From Synaphobranchus kaupii (lineage: Eukaryota; Chordata; Actinopteri; Anguilliformes; Synaphobranchidae): a DNA stretch of 64,000 bases. This document shows positions 36,703 through 48,622 of the stretch, piece by piece. The notes beneath the pieces are model-generated. The model made no database searches. It saw nothing but the letters and a program-made list of their open reading frames with translations, and was not told the DNA's origin. Within the stretch, counting starts at the first letter, position 1; each line of letters opens with the position of its first letter. The position numbers were made by a program, and so were the translations under genes. Location of the stretch: assembly GCA_029718625.1 (NCBI GenBank), contig CM056380.1, positions 108,940,348 to 109,004,347 on the forward strand, written 5' to 3'.

Positions 36703-36900
36703 TTGCTACTTTGCGACTGGTACCCCCCCCCACTTCATACTAGCACCCGGTCTCGACGTCTGTCTGTCCTGGCCCCACGGTGGTGGAATGAGCTCCCCGT
36801 GGAGGTCAGAACAACAGAAAGTCTGACTGCCTTCAAGCGCAGATTGAAGACTCACCTCTTTAAGCTGCACCTCTCTCCACCCCTCCCTACCTCCTTGTGA
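36703..36900 (+). pseudogene. LINE ORF2, C-terminal fragment
   Basis: Sixty-five codons ending at TGA 36898-36900 contain RRLSVLAPRWWNELP and FKRRLKTHLF. These are the usual closing motifs of L2/CR1-type reverse-transcriptase proteins (AP..WN.LP ... FK..LK.HLF). No reverse-transcriptase core is left in this copy. Confidence 0.72.
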
Positions 36901-37054
36901 CCTCCCTTGATTGTGTTCTATAAATGCTTGTTTAAGTGGTTGTAGATTCTAGTTTAATACTTGTAAGGTTACTTATTGGCTTACGGTTGTGCACACCAAT
37001 GATTGATATCGTGTGGTCCCCCACCCCCCCCCCCAAAAAAAATAAAAATAAAAT

Positions 37055-37062
<8 letters not shown>

Positions 37063-37109
<47 letters not shown>
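37063..37109. repeat. (TA)n microsatellite
   Basis: About 23 TA units within the LINE 3' region. Confidence 0.95.
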
Positions 37110-37111
<2 letters not shown>

Positions 37112-37257
37112 CATACTGACTGTGCCCGGTGTTTGAATTCGTATTTACCTTTTAGGGTTGTTTTTAACGCACTTGTTTCAGGTTGGAAAATGCACTAATG
37201 TACGTCGCTCTGGATAAGAGCGTCTGCCAAATGTCTAAAATGTCTAAAATGTAAATG

Positions 37258-37491
37258 TTACAGGCATGAGCCCACGTGTGTGTGTGTCTGCATGTGTGTG
37301 TCTGTACATATCTTTATGTTTGCAAGTTTGCGCGTGTATCTAGGCGTGTGTGTGTGAGTGTGCGTGTGCGTGTGCATATGCGTGGGAGTGTGCGTGCGTG
37401 CATGTAGGTCAGCACTCTCTCGGGGACCATTATTCTGGCCCACACAGAGATTCCACCCAAACATATAAATAAATAAATAAAGTGTGGAAGA
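37258..37491. repeat. (TG)n-rich sequence
   Basis: TGTGTG and TGCGTG words over 37276-37400, then unique sequence up to the next array. Confidence 0.7.
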
Positions 37492-39088
37492 CATGAGCCT
37501 GCCGTCTCACAGCCTGCCGTCCCACAGCCTGCCGTCTCCCACAGCCTGCCGTCTCTCACAGCCTGCCGTCTCTCACAGCCTGCCGTCCCACAGCCTGCCG
37601 TCTCTCACAGCCTGCCGTCCCACAGCCTGCCGTCTCTCACAGCCTGCCGTCTCCCACAGCCTGCCGTCTCCCACAGCCTGCCGTCTACCACAGCCTGCCG
37701 TCTCCCACAGCCTGCCGTCTCCCACAGCCTGCCGTCTCCCACAGCCTGCCGTCTCTCACAGCCTGCCGTCTCCCACAGCCTGCCGTCTCTCACAGCCTGC
37801 CGTCTCCCACAGCCTGCCGTCTCCCACAGCCTGCCGTCTCACAGCCTGCCGTCTCCCACAGCCTGCCGTCTCCCACAGCCTGCCGTCTCCCACAGCCTGC
37901 CGTCTCACAGCCTGCCGTCTCTCACAGCCTGCCGTCTCCCACAGCCTGCCTTCTCCCACAGCCTGCCGTCTCACAGCCTGCCGTCTCCCACAGCCTGCCG
38001 TCTCCCACAGCCTGCCGTCTCCCACAGCCTGCCGTCTCCCACAGCCTGCCGTCCCACAGCCTGCCGTCTCTCACAGCCTGCCGTCTCCCACAGCCTGCCG
38101 TCTCCCACAGCCTGCCGTCTCACAGCCTGCCGTCTCCCACAGCCTGCCGTCTCACAGCCTGCCTTGTCCCACAGCCTGCCGTCTCACAGCCTGCCGTCTC
38201 ACAGCCTGCCGTCTCCCACAGCCTGCCGTCTCTCACAGCCTGCCGTCCCACAGCCTGCCGTCTCCCACAGCCTGCCGTCTCCCACAGCCTGCCGTCTCAC
38301 AGCCTGCCGTCCCACAGCCTGCCGTCTCTCACAGCCTGCCGTCTCCCACAGCCTGCCGTCTCCCACAGCCTGCCGTCTCCCACAGCCTGCCGTCTCACAG
38401 CCTGCCGTCTCCCACAGCCTGCCGTCTCACAGCCTGCCTTGTCCCACAGCCTGCCGTCTCACAGCCTGCCGTCTCACAGCCTGCCGTCTCCCACAGCCTG
38501 CCGTCTCCCACAGCCTGCCGTCTCACAGCCTGCCGTCCCACAGCCTGCCGTCTCACAGCCTGCCTTGTCCCACAGCCTGCCGTCTCACAGCCTGCCGTCT
38601 CCCACAGCCTGCCGTCTCCCACAGCCTGCCGTCTCCCACAGCCTGCCGTCTCCCACAGCCTGCCGTCTCACAGCCTGCCGTCTCCCACAGCCTGCCGTCT
38701 CCCACAGCCTGCCGTCTCACAGCCTGCCGTCCCACAGCCTGCCGTCTCACAGCCTGCCTTGTCCCACAGCCTGCCGTCTCACAGCCTGCCGTCTCCCACA
38801 GCCTGCCGTCTCCCACAGCCTGCCGTCTCCCACAGCCTGCCGTCTCCCACAGCCTGCCGTCTCTCACAGCCTGCCGTCTCCCACAGCCTGCCGTCTCCCA
38901 CAGCCTGCCGTCTCCCACAGCCTGCCGTCTCTCACAGCCTGCCGTCTCCCACAGCCTGCCGTCTCCCACAGCCTGCCGTCTCCCACAGCCTGCCGTCTCC
39001 CACAGCCTGCCGTCTCCCACAGCCTGCCGTCTCACAGCCTGCCGTCTCTCACAGCCTGCCGTCTCTCACAGCCTGCCGTCTCCCATTC
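37492..39088. repeat. 15/17-bp minisatellite, about 1.6 kb
   Basis: About 98 units of CACAGCCTGCCGTC followed by TCC, TCT, T, C and similar. Units are mainly 17 bp (TCTCC or TCTCT joint) or 15 bp (TCT or TCC joint), with a rare CCTTG variant. The 600-codon plus frame is a repeat artefact. Confidence 0.96.
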
Positions 39089-39532
39089 ATTAATTTTACT
39101 CATTTGCAGTCATTCTTCCTCTCAGACTCTGCTGTAGATAATGGAGGCGGAGCGATGAGGTGCTCACAGGGTGCTTTCCCCATCTCTTACTCTCTTAAAT
39201 GCTCAAGGTTACCGGCAAAAACAAATTTCGTCCGGTCCTGGAGTGCTGCCCGAATGTTGCAAAAAAACGATTGGTTCAGCTGGTAAAGACGAGCTTCGGA
39301 GGGAAAAGTAGAGAACTCACCGCACAAAAGAAAGCGTTAAGTCGGCTTTGTCTATTTGGGGTACAACAGACAACTAAAAAGCAACGGCACCTAATAAAAA
39401 TAAAAATGAGCTTAATAATAGACACCTTTTATCTTGTCCCTACAACTCATTTGGGTAGGGAAAGCAAGGGACGTTTCCATGGCAAAGAAATTTCAAAGTT
39501 AAAAACCAAGACGAGGGGGTGCCTCTTTTTGA
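39089..39532. other. Unique sequence, no gene seen
   Basis: No domain or repeat recognised. Confidence 0.5.
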
Positions 39533-39640
39533 GATGAGGGGGTGTCTCGGTGGCGTAGCCTGTAAGAGCGCCGTCCAAGTGCTCATTGCGAGCCGCGACA
39601 CACGGGCGGTTTGAATCCGGGGTGAAAATGAATGACTTTG
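39533..39640 (+). mobile_element. tRNA-derived SINE fragment
   Basis: Contains an A-box-like GGTGGCGTAGCCTGTAAGAG and, about 50 bp on, a B-box GGTTTGAATCC, the spacing of an RNA polymerase III promoter in a tRNA-derived SINE head. The body has decayed into (TG)-rich sequence. Confidence 0.6.
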
Positions 39641-40084
39641 AAAATGTGTGTGTGTTTGTGTACGTGTCTGTGTACTTGAGTGTGTGTGCATTAACTTGGG
39701 GGGACATTTTTTGCAATTCTCGTATCAATGTTACAGAAAAGTAAAACAATTCAGCTCCTTGTTTATTTTAATAGTTGATCTGAAAATTCATATTTACTAA
39801 GTAGAGAGAGAGAGAGAGAGTTGGGGGAGCTAGCAGTCATCCCTGGTGGTTGTGTTGAGCACTATGCCTTTACATAATCCTCCAAATTCCAGGCAATTTT
39901 CTCCATCTTAAACAAGCATCATTTTATAGCAGAATGAGAAATATGTTCACACCTTCTGTACTGGCGAATATTTTTTCTTTAAACTTACAGTCACTCAACA
40001 GGGCCAACAAATGTTTAAAGAATCGTAGTTTTTAAATTATACTGAATAGCTGCTGTGCTTCACCCACCCATGCCGGTACTAAAC

Positions 40085-40310
40085 ATACAGTATCTGGGGG
40101 GTTGCCAGTTTGAATCCGAGGTGGTGGCACTGCTGTTGCAAACTTGTGCATGGTGCTTGATCACTGTATGCTTCGAACCTTGGCCCTAGTGAACTGTGCT
40201 GCAGAACAAGAGATATGATTGGCCCCCCTGAGCTAAAGACCAATGTCCCCCAGTCTAGGGAACCAATCACACGCTGAGCTGAAGACTAAGGTCTCCCTGT
40301 CTAGGGAAAA
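40085..40310 (+). mobile_element. Possible second SINE-like fragment
   Basis: A B-box-like CAGTTTGAATCCGAGG (40107-40122), then an internally repeated block (TGAGCT.AAGAC.AA.GTC near 40230 and 40277). Family not identified. Confidence 0.35.
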
Positions 40311-40317
40311 AAAAGAA

Positions 40318-41060
40318 GATATTTCATGTTTTAACTAATCAACTTTATTGATTTTTGTAAATATACACTAATTCCGAATTTGATGCCTGCAACACATTCC
40401 AAAAAAGTTGGGACAGGGGCAAAAAGTTCAAAAAACACCTGTTGGTTTGGTTGTTTCTCCTGACTCATTTTCCGATTGAACTCTATGGAAAAATAAGTCA
40501 GGAGAAACAACCCTTCAAGTGATCCATCCACCTACTGCATATCTGGCAGCAGGGTGATGGTTTGAAGCTCATTTGATACCTCAGACCCTTGATGACTTAC
40601 AGACATTTAGCCAACCATGTATTCCATACTATTCCAGCATAATTTACAGCTAAATCTCGTCCCACCCCCAATTCCCATAGAGATTAATTCAAATGCAGAG
40701 AGGTTATAGTATCGCTGGTCAGAGTACCTGAAAATAAGATATCAAGAGTCTTTTGATATCCTTTTATACCCAGTCATGATGGCATCACCTGTTTACCTAT
40801 GGAATGGCAAACAGGTGTTTTTTTTTACTCTCCAGTCTTTTTTTTTTGTTGCCCCTGTCCCAACTTTTTTGGAACGTGTTGCAGGCATCAAATTCGGAAT
40901 TAGTGTATATTTACAAAAATCAATAAAGTTGATAAGGTAAAACATTAAATATTTTTTCTGTGTACTGTTTTCAATTGAATATATGTAAAGGAGAATCACT
41001 GCTTTCTGCTTTTATGTGCATTTTACATACTGTCCCAACTTTTTTGGAATTGGGATTTGT
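40318..41060. mobile_element. Fold-back element, damaged copy 2
   Basis: Homologous to 7584-8765. The outer part of the left arm is missing and most of the remaining left arm is deleted (break near 40445, where arm sequence jumps to the centre). The right arm is nearly complete, ending GGAATTGGGATTTGT at 41060. Confidence 0.85.
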
Positions 41061-41860
41061 AGTATAAATTTTACATGCTGAAATAGCATATGGAAAAGTT
41101 GCCAGTTGTCCAAAACATTTTTCGTGAACAGTAGACCTACTTTGTGCAGCAGTGTGCTGTTCCTAGGTGGCTCGCACTGGGGAGCGGGCGTTTCACTTCA
41201 TAAACGCAAGCTTACCGTAGAAGCAGCTCGCCACAACGTTCTCGCGTGGAGTGGTACTAAAAGTTACCATTCTCTTACCAGACGTTCATAACTTAAATCT
41301 AAACAGAGCTAGGCTGAAAGGACATGATCATCAGTAATTTGAGCAAAAATATCGTCTTTGTGCACTTGGTAATCATATGTAAATTTTCATTTCCAACAAT
41401 GACACTTAAGCTGTTGTTAAACCTTATTTGTGTGGATTTAGGCGGTTATTTAAACAAAAGTTAGCCAGGGGGAAATTAAATCCAATAGCAAAGTGATAAT
41501 CGTTAGCATTGTTCCAATTCAGATTTAGCCCATTTTAGCTAGAACGCTGAGACCAGGGCAGCATCACTACAGCCATACATACTATTTTTGGGGGTAAGTA
41601 AAACAATATACATTTTTTCTAAATGGGTGAACTATCCCTTTAAATCGAATGTAACAGCCCCATGTTGACCTTGTTCACCTAAACAGAGCCGCTTGAACAT
41701 TCCTTTCCAGTACATCCTCTTCTTCAGAACAGTCCTTGAGCAGATAAACCAATTAGGCTCTTGGGATTGTGTAACAGTGGACAGAGAGCAGTGCTGAATG
41801 GACCTCACAGTCCTCAATCTTTTCAGCATTTATATAGGAAATAGTATATCCTTGGACTGG
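41061..41860. other. Unique sequence, no gene seen
   Basis: No recognised gene or element between the two fold-back copies. Confidence 0.5.
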
Positions 41861-42181
41861 TTGAATAGTATGGAACCTATAAATTAAAAAAGTAAAATAA
41901 GTCAGGAGAAACAACCCTTAATGTTATCCATCGATATCTACTGCATTTCTGGCAGCAGAGTGATGGTTTGAGGCTTGTTTGATACATAAGACCCTTGATG
42001 ACTTACAGATATTTAGCCAAACATGGGTTCCATACTATTACCATGTAATTTACAGCTTAATCTAGTCCCACCCCCCAATTCCCATAGAGATCCATTCAAA
42101 TGCAGAGAAGTTGTAGTATCGCTTGTCAGAGTACCAGAAAATAAGATATCAAGAGTCTTTTGATATCCTTTTATACCCATC
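41861..42181. mobile_element. Fold-back element, damaged copy 3
   Basis: Only the centre and inner two thirds of the right arm of the 7584-8765 family remain (AATAAGTCAGGAGAAACAAC to CTTTTATACCCA). Both ends are lost. Confidence 0.82.
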
Positions 42182-42902
42182 TTGTACGGTGGCTGGTATG
42201 GGCCATTATGGGCTTGTGGTCAAAAGCACATTTTATTCACCATTTATAAACATAAATGCAGTTTTTAGTTTTTGTATCTTACCTGTGTTTCGTCCCTTAA
42301 ATGCAGTGGCCTTAGGTTGCCATAGGAAATAGCTACAAACGAAAATAAGATGGAAAAAAGACGTAATTTCAGAAGAATAATCAGGTAATATGCGTGCTGA
42401 TAACTCCTGGAGACACAGTGTTGCAGTACACTCTTCTTTGGGGTTACGGTGTGTAAAACAAAGAACTGTAGCTGGGAGTTTAACACTGGCCCGGAGTCAA
42501 GAGTTAAGCCAATGGAGAAGGCAGTGATGTCATCGTGATGAGTGCCGTTTATTGATACTGCTTTATTACCAGGGCCTGCGAATAGATGTAGCATCTGTAC
42601 CGCCTGGCTCTGTGCATTAACTTGAGGGCAAGGCACTAGTACTGCTAATCATCATAATATGCCTTCATGTAGTGCCTTTCATACATGGCTGTAACTTTTA
42701 CAAAGTGCTTTTACAAGAGCAGTGCACTAGAAATAGTCACATATAGCATGACTCTCTACCTCAGACTGGCTCTATATCACTAGCTCTATGTCTGCAGGCA
42801 GGATGGTGTTCATTCCAAATAAGAGTCCTTCTGCAAATCTTTTGCAATACCTTAAAAGAGCTGGTGTTTGGTGACTGTAATTAACCTTTTAAATTGTAGA
42901 AA
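42182..42902. other. Unique sequence, no gene seen
   Basis: Frames up to 123 codons have no recognised domain. Confidence 0.5.
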
Positions 42903-43476
42903 TAACGGCTCTGTTCCAGTGTGTGGATGCCCACCATAGTCTGGTATCTGTTAAAACTCTGTTCCAGTGTGTGGATGGGCCCCGCAGGCTGGTATCTGTT
43001 AAGGCTCTGTTCCAGTGTGTGGATGGGGCCCATGATCTGGTATCTGTAAGTCACTGTTCCAGTGTGTGGATGGGCCCCACGGTCTAGTATCTGTTAAGTC
43101 ACTGTTTCCAGTGTGTGGATTGGGCCCCATGGTCTGGTATCTGTTAAAGCACTGTTCCAGTGTGTGGATGGGCCCCATGGTCTGGTATCTATTAAGGCTC
43201 TGTTCCAGCGTGTGGATGGGGCCCATGGTCTGGTACCTGTTAAGGCTCTGTTCCAGTGTGTGGATGGGGCCCATGGTCTGGTATCTGTTAAGGCTCTGTT
43301 CCAGTGTGTGGATGGGCCCCACGGTCTGTATCTGTTAAGGCTCTGTTCCAGTGTGTGGATGGGCCCATGGTCTGGTATCTGTTAAAGCACTGTTCCAGTG
43401 TGTGGATGGGGCCCATGGTCTGGTATCTGTTAAAGCTCTGTTCCAGTGTGTGGATGGGCCCCACAGTCTGGTATCA
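42903..43476. repeat. 48-bp minisatellite, locus 2
   Basis: About 12 units of the same repeat as 29043-30251 (GTTCCAGTGTGTGGATGGGC), same orientation. Variants such as CCCATGGTCTGG are common and there are several single-base indels. Confidence 0.95.
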
Positions 43477-43923
43477 TCCCGTGTTAAATCCGAGAGAGTG
43501 TTCCTTTGGAAAAAGTCCATTATTAGAAAGGTATGATTGATTCACATTTTATTTTAATGATTTCTTTCCAATTAAATGTACTTGAGTTATAATTTTATGG
43601 TGGGAACGAGAGAGAGAGAGAGTCAGAGAGAGAAAATATGTTCCAAAAAAAAGAAAACATTTTTTGGACTTAATTATTATTTTTGTGACTGTTCTGTCTC
43701 TGTTCTGGAGGTCTGCTGGCCTTTGTGTAAGCAGAGCTACAGCACTAAAAAAAAATAACCCCACAATGCTTTCCCATGTCTCCCCGTGGCCTGGGCGAGT
43801 CCCAGCCATTGTGCTACTGCTGGCGTTTTTTATGCGGCTTCAGGGAAAAGCGGGTCAATCAGGCAGAAAAAAAGAAAAGAACGAAGAAAAAAACATGAAG
43901 ATGTCAACTTCCTCCGTCGAGCC
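43477..43923. other. Unique sequence, no gene seen
   Basis: Short GA run near 43607-43632. No gene was found. Confidence 0.5.
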
Positions 43924-45372
43924 CGGAGTGGTTACCGGAGAGAGCAGGGATGAGCCCGGAGAGTGATTACCGGAGAGAGCGGGATGCGCCCGGAGTGATT
44001 ACCGGAGAGAGCAGGGATGAGCCCGGAGTGATTACAGGAGAGAGCAGGGATGAGCTCGGAGTGATTACCGGAGAGAGCAGGGATGAGCCCGGAGTGATTA
44101 CTGGAGAGAGCAGGGATGAGCCCGGAGTGATTACTGGAGAGAGCAGGGATGAGCCCGGAGTGATTACTGGTGAGAGAGCAGGGATGAGCCCGGAGTGAGA
44201 GAGCAGGATGAGCCCGGAAGTGATTACCGGAGAGAGCAGGGATGAGCCCGGAGTGATTACCGGAGAGAGCAGGGATGAGCCCGGAGTGATTACCGGAGAG
44301 AGCAGGGATGAGCCCGGAGTGAGAGAGCAGGGAGGAGGCCCGGAGTGATTACCGGAGGAGAGCAGGGATGAGCCCGGAGTGATTACCGGAGAGAGCAGGG
44401 ATGAGCCGGAGTGATTAACGGAGAGAGCAGGGATGAGCCCTGGAGTGATACAGGAGAGAGCAGGGATGAGCTCGGAGTGATTACCGGAGAGAGCAGGGAT
44501 GAGCCCGGAGTGATTACTGGAGAGAGCAGGGGATGAGCTCGGAGTGATTACCGGAGAGAGCAGGGATGAGCCCGGAGTGATTACCGGAGAGAGCAGGGAT
44601 GAGCCCGGAGTGATTAACGGAGAGAGCAGGGGATGAGCCCGGAGTGATTACAGGAGAGAGCAGGGATGAGCCCGGAGTGAGAGAGCAGGGAGGAGCCCGG
44701 AGTGATTACCGGAGAGAGCAGGGATGAGCCCGGAGTGATTACCGGAGAGAGAGCAGGGATGAGCCCGGAGTGATAACGGAGAGAGCAGGGATGAGCCCGG
44801 AGTGATTACAGGAGGCGAGCAGGGATGAGCTCGGAGTGATTACCGGAGAGAGCAGGGATGAGCCCGGAGTGATTACCGGGATGAGAGCAGGGATGAGCCC
44901 GGAGTGATTAACGGAGAGAGCAGGGATGAGCCCGGAGTGATTACAGGAGAGAGCAGGGATGAGCTCGGAGTGATTACCGGAGAGAGCAGGGATGAGCCCG
45001 GAGTGATTCTGGAGAGAGCAGGATGAGCTCGGAGTGATTACCGGAGAGAGCAGGGATGAGCCCGGAGTGATTACCGGAGAGAGCAGGGATGAGCCCGGAG
45101 TGATTAACCGGAGAGAGCAGGGATGAGCCCGGAGTGATTACAGGAGAGAGCAGGGATGAGCTCGGAGGATTACCGGAGAGAGCAGGGATGAGCCCGGAGT
45201 GATTACTGAGAGAGCAGGGATGAGCCCGGAGTGAGAGAGCAGGGATGAGCCCGGAGTGAGTACCGGGAGAGGAGCAGGGATGAGTCCGGAGTGATTACCG
45301 GAGAGAGCAGGGAGGAGCCCGGAGTGAGAGAGCAGGGATGAGCCCGGAGTGAGTACCGGAGAGAGCAGGTAC
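43924..45372. repeat. 33-bp minisatellite, about 1.45 kb
   Basis: About 44 units containing GAGAGCAGGGATGAGCCCGG followed by AGTGATTACCG. The first units (to about 44150) are frame-true at 33 bp. Later ones carry many scattered one-base gains and losses and a short unit type lacking GATTACCGGA. Confidence 0.95.
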
Positions 45373-45572
45373 GAGCAGGGCTAAACGGGCTAATGGACTA
45401 ATGCGCTTTTTACTTAACAATGGCCATTTTACTTTCCTGTCTCATCCAAAATAAGTCCAGACGTTTTCTTCATTTTTGTTGATCTGTAATGGCAGGTTCC
45501 GAATGCATTCAAGACTATTTTATTAAAATAAAATTTTAAAAAAACAGACCCACAGTTTTCACTCGAATAATA

Positions 45573-46112
45573 CAACCTCTGGCATAAATTATGGAATCAC
45601 CACACTTAGAGGATGTTCACCCAGCTTTTTTATTTTGTAGCAAATAAACAAATCACAGATATGACACAAACCTATTTTTGTTTAATAGCTGAACATTCTG
45701 GCTTTGTGAAACATACCTCAAACAAATTAATTAAATTATTTTAATTAATGACATATTTTTTTCCAGATCAAGTAGAGGAAAAAAATGATGGAATCACTCA
45801 ATGTTGAGGAAGAAATTATGGAATCACCTTGTAATTTCCATTTCTAAAACAAAGACCGGCACAAGTCTAAAAATGCAAATTAGTCTGCAGTTAAAAGAGA
45901 GTGCTTACAGACCTTAACGAGCTGTTGGACTTGGCTAATTGAAAGGAAACATGGCCCCAACAAGAGAGTTGTCAATTGAAACAATGGAAAGGATTATAAA
46001 ACTCCTTCAAGAAGCAAGAATGTGCCATGTTCCATTGTGGAAGCAAGAATGTTCAGCTATTAAACAAAAATAGTTTTGTGTCATATCTGTGATTTGTTTA
46101 TTTGCTACGAAG
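45573..46112 (+). mobile_element. Tc1-like deletion derivative of a second family
   Basis: The left end begins at 45573 after TA (CAACCTCTGGCATAAATTAT). The inner left terminus (AAATAAACAAATCACAGATA at about 45644) reappears inverted at about 46081-46100. A 40-codon transposase start (ATG 45951, MAPTRELSIETMERI) runs directly into that right-terminal sequence, so the catalytic domain has been deleted. The outermost right end is missing where CCCT repeats begin. Confidence 0.8.
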
Positions 46113-46437
46113 TGATTACTCCCTCCCTCCCTCCCTCCCTCCCTCTCTCCATTGTAGGGGTGTGAAAGGGAGGGGGGGGGGGGGATTTGAGGGGTATTAG
46201 GATGGAATATTAAGGGTGGATTTCTATGTAACTTTGGAAGATTTTATGGGTTTAATAATGGAACATCAAATGTCTCTCACTCTCTCTCAATCCTTGCTGT
46301 TCCACTCAACAGCTTTGGCGCTCACAGCATCCCTCTAGAGTCTAGAGTATTACGAAACCGACCTGATTTGGCTCCTCTCGTTCCCTCCTCTATTTCCCTC
46401 CCTCTTTTAAATCCCCCTTCTTTTTCCATGTAGGAGG
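46113..46437. other. (CCCT)n and G-run, otherwise unique
   Basis: (CCCT)n at 46119-46145 and a G run at 46172-46184. No gene was found. Confidence 0.7.
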
Positions 46438-47081
46438 AGCTGAGTATAATAGAGCTGAGTATAATAGAGCTGAGTATAATAGAGCTGAGTATAATAGTAT
46501 AATAGAGCTGAGTATAATAGAGCTGAGTATAATAGTATAATAGAGCTGAGTATAATAGAGCTGAGTATAATAGTATAATAGAGCTGAGTATAATAGAGCT
46601 GAGTATAATAGTATAATAGAGCTGAGTATAATAGAGCTGAGTATAAATAGTATAATAGAGCTGAGTATAATAGAGCTGAGTATAATAGTATAATAGAGCT
46701 GAGTATAATAGAGCTGAGTATAATAGTATAATAAAGCTGAGTATAATAGAGCTGAGTATAATAGTATAATAGAGCTGAGTATAATAGAGCTGAGTATAAT
46801 AGTATAATAGAGCTGAGTATAATAGTATAATAAAGCTGAGTATAATAGAGCTGAGTATAATAGTATAATAAAGCTGAGTATAATGAGCTGAGTATAATAG
46901 TATAATAAAGCTGAGTATAATAGTATAATAGAGCTGGGGATGCTTTCTACTTTTTCCCCCTGTTTTTTTTTTTGGTCATGACAAAATTAAAATGGAGATT
47001 ATAATAGTATAATAGTATAATAGTATAAAGTATAATAGTATAATAGTATAATAGTATAAAGTATAAAGTATAATAGTATAA
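46438..47081. repeat. AGCTGAGTATAATAG / TATAATAG array
   Basis: To about 46934 the 15-bp word GAGCTGAGTATAATA alternates with an 8-bp TAGTATAA insert. After a short unique patch, pure TATAATAG/TATAAAG words run into the assembly gap. Confidence 0.95.
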
Positions 47082-47581
47082 NNNNNNNNNNNNNNNNNNN
47101 NNNNNNNNNNNNNNNNNNNNNNNNNNNNNNNNNNNNNNNNNNNNNNNNNNNNNNNNNNNNNNNNNNNNNNNNNNNNNNNNNNNNNNNNNNNNNNNNNNNN
47201 NNNNNNNNNNNNNNNNNNNNNNNNNNNNNNNNNNNNNNNNNNNNNNNNNNNNNNNNNNNNNNNNNNNNNNNNNNNNNNNNNNNNNNNNNNNNNNNNNNNN
47301 NNNNNNNNNNNNNNNNNNNNNNNNNNNNNNNNNNNNNNNNNNNNNNNNNNNNNNNNNNNNNNNNNNNNNNNNNNNNNNNNNNNNNNNNNNNNNNNNNNNN
47401 NNNNNNNNNNNNNNNNNNNNNNNNNNNNNNNNNNNNNNNNNNNNNNNNNNNNNNNNNNNNNNNNNNNNNNNNNNNNNNNNNNNNNNNNNNNNNNNNNNNN
47501 NNNNNNNNNNNNNNNNNNNNNNNNNNNNNNNNNNNNNNNNNNNNNNNNNNNNNNNNNNNNNNNNNNNNNNNNNNNNNNNNN
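47082..47581. other. Assembly gap (500 N)
   Basis: A second placeholder of exactly 500 N. It separates the TATAATAG array from ERV sequence, so the 3' end of the minus-strand ERV is not visible. Confidence 0.99.
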
Positions 47582-48622
47582 AACCTTACGGACAGGGTTT
47601 ACCTTCCACGGGATTGCCAGTCTAAATAATCACATGAATAGGGCTGACTTGTCCAGAAGTGTCTATGAACAGTATTTGGCGGGGCACCTACACTCTATAA
47701 AAGGGACTTAAACACAACATGGGCATGGTATTAGGTTAAAAGGTGGTGGTAGGGATGGATGGGGGGGGGGGGGGGGGGGGGCAGAGAGAGGCCGAGAGAG
47801 AGAGGCCGAGAGAGACAGACAGAGAGAGGGAGAGGGAGAGAGCAAGAGCAAAAGACATTAGGCAACATCCCGTCATTCCCTCTCTTGGAACGATAGGTGC
47901 ATGCAGCTGCTAAGAGCCTATCGTTCCATCATCATAACAACCACACATTTGGACATTATATCATTGTACAATGATAGCTGCATGAAAACAAGTGTCCTAA
48001 TGGTTCACTAACCATCTTTAAAACAATTAGTCCATGTCCAGTTTACTAGTCCCATTGTGGTGATCCGGTGTGGTGCAGACATTTATTATTTTTTTTCACT
48101 GCTGTCATGGCACCTTGGTTCAGTCAATTCCTTCTCCAGTGTCAGGGTATCTGGACTGGCAAGGGAAGAGGCTCCCTGGACTTCCTTGGATAACATGCAG
48201 TGCTTATTCCCCTTAATGTTGTAACTGTGTGAGTGAAAGGCAGCCTAATTTGACAGTGTTTCTACCAATTCTGCACAGCGTGCGGGGGGCTCTGTCTCCT
48301 GTGACAGGCAGCTGGACGATCCACAGGCGGAAAAGTGCGGTCAAGACCTCTCTACTGACGGGCGGGGGAAGCACCTCTTTCCCTGTCGGAATCCGTTTTG
48401 GCTCCTTGAGCTCGGGTCCAGTTGGGTGGACTGCTGACGGCAGTCGCTTAGGCTAGCTTCCCGTGGCAGGGTATGGGTCCGGTTGCACTTGTGCCTCTGG
48501 GGGTCCTTCGGGGAGTGGCAGGAGAAGACTGTGGGACTTGAGGGTTTAGGCCTTATCACTCACAGCAACATGTGAAGAGGGGAACACTGCATGTTATAAG
48601 CACTTAGTCCATTCAGGGGGAA
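47582..48622 (-). repeat. ERV family A 3' internal module (copy M3, minus orientation)
   Basis: Reads, on the minus strand, as a full roughly 1 kb module: CTAGCCTAAGCGACTGCCGT, CAGTCCACCCAACTGGACCC, a hairpin (47886-47928), a polypurine tract AAGAGAGGGAA (47876-47886), a CT/C-run, then CCATCCCTACCACCACC and CTGTCCGTAAGGTT at the gap. Close to M1 (51499-52345) in inverse orientation. No coding frame is evident. Confidence 0.85.
47886..47928 (-). other. Hairpin H3 beside polypurine tract
   Basis: Perfect 12-bp arms TGGAACGATAGG (47886-47897) and CCTATCGTTCCA (47917-47928) with a 19-nt loop containing TGCATGCA. Adjacent to AAGAGAGGGAA in element sense. Confidence 0.9.

Larger units (their letters stand above)
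36600..37257 (+). mobile_element. LINE 3' end (L2/CR1/Rex-like)
   Basis: A C-terminal reverse-transcriptase tail (36703-36900) is followed by a 3' untranslated region with a C/A run and (TA)n. The terminal motif is GTACGTCGCTCTGGATAAGA / GCGTCTGCCAAATGTC, then tandem TAAAATGT. This GGATAA-AGCGTCTGC tail is shared by many fish LINEs and their SINEs. The 5' end is truncated; the exact boundary is uncertain. Confidence 0.75.

Noticed and set aside
37484..39286. 600-codon Ser/Leu/Pro/Ala repeat protein
   Set aside because: The 15/17-bp minisatellite happens to be stop-free; no conserved ends.
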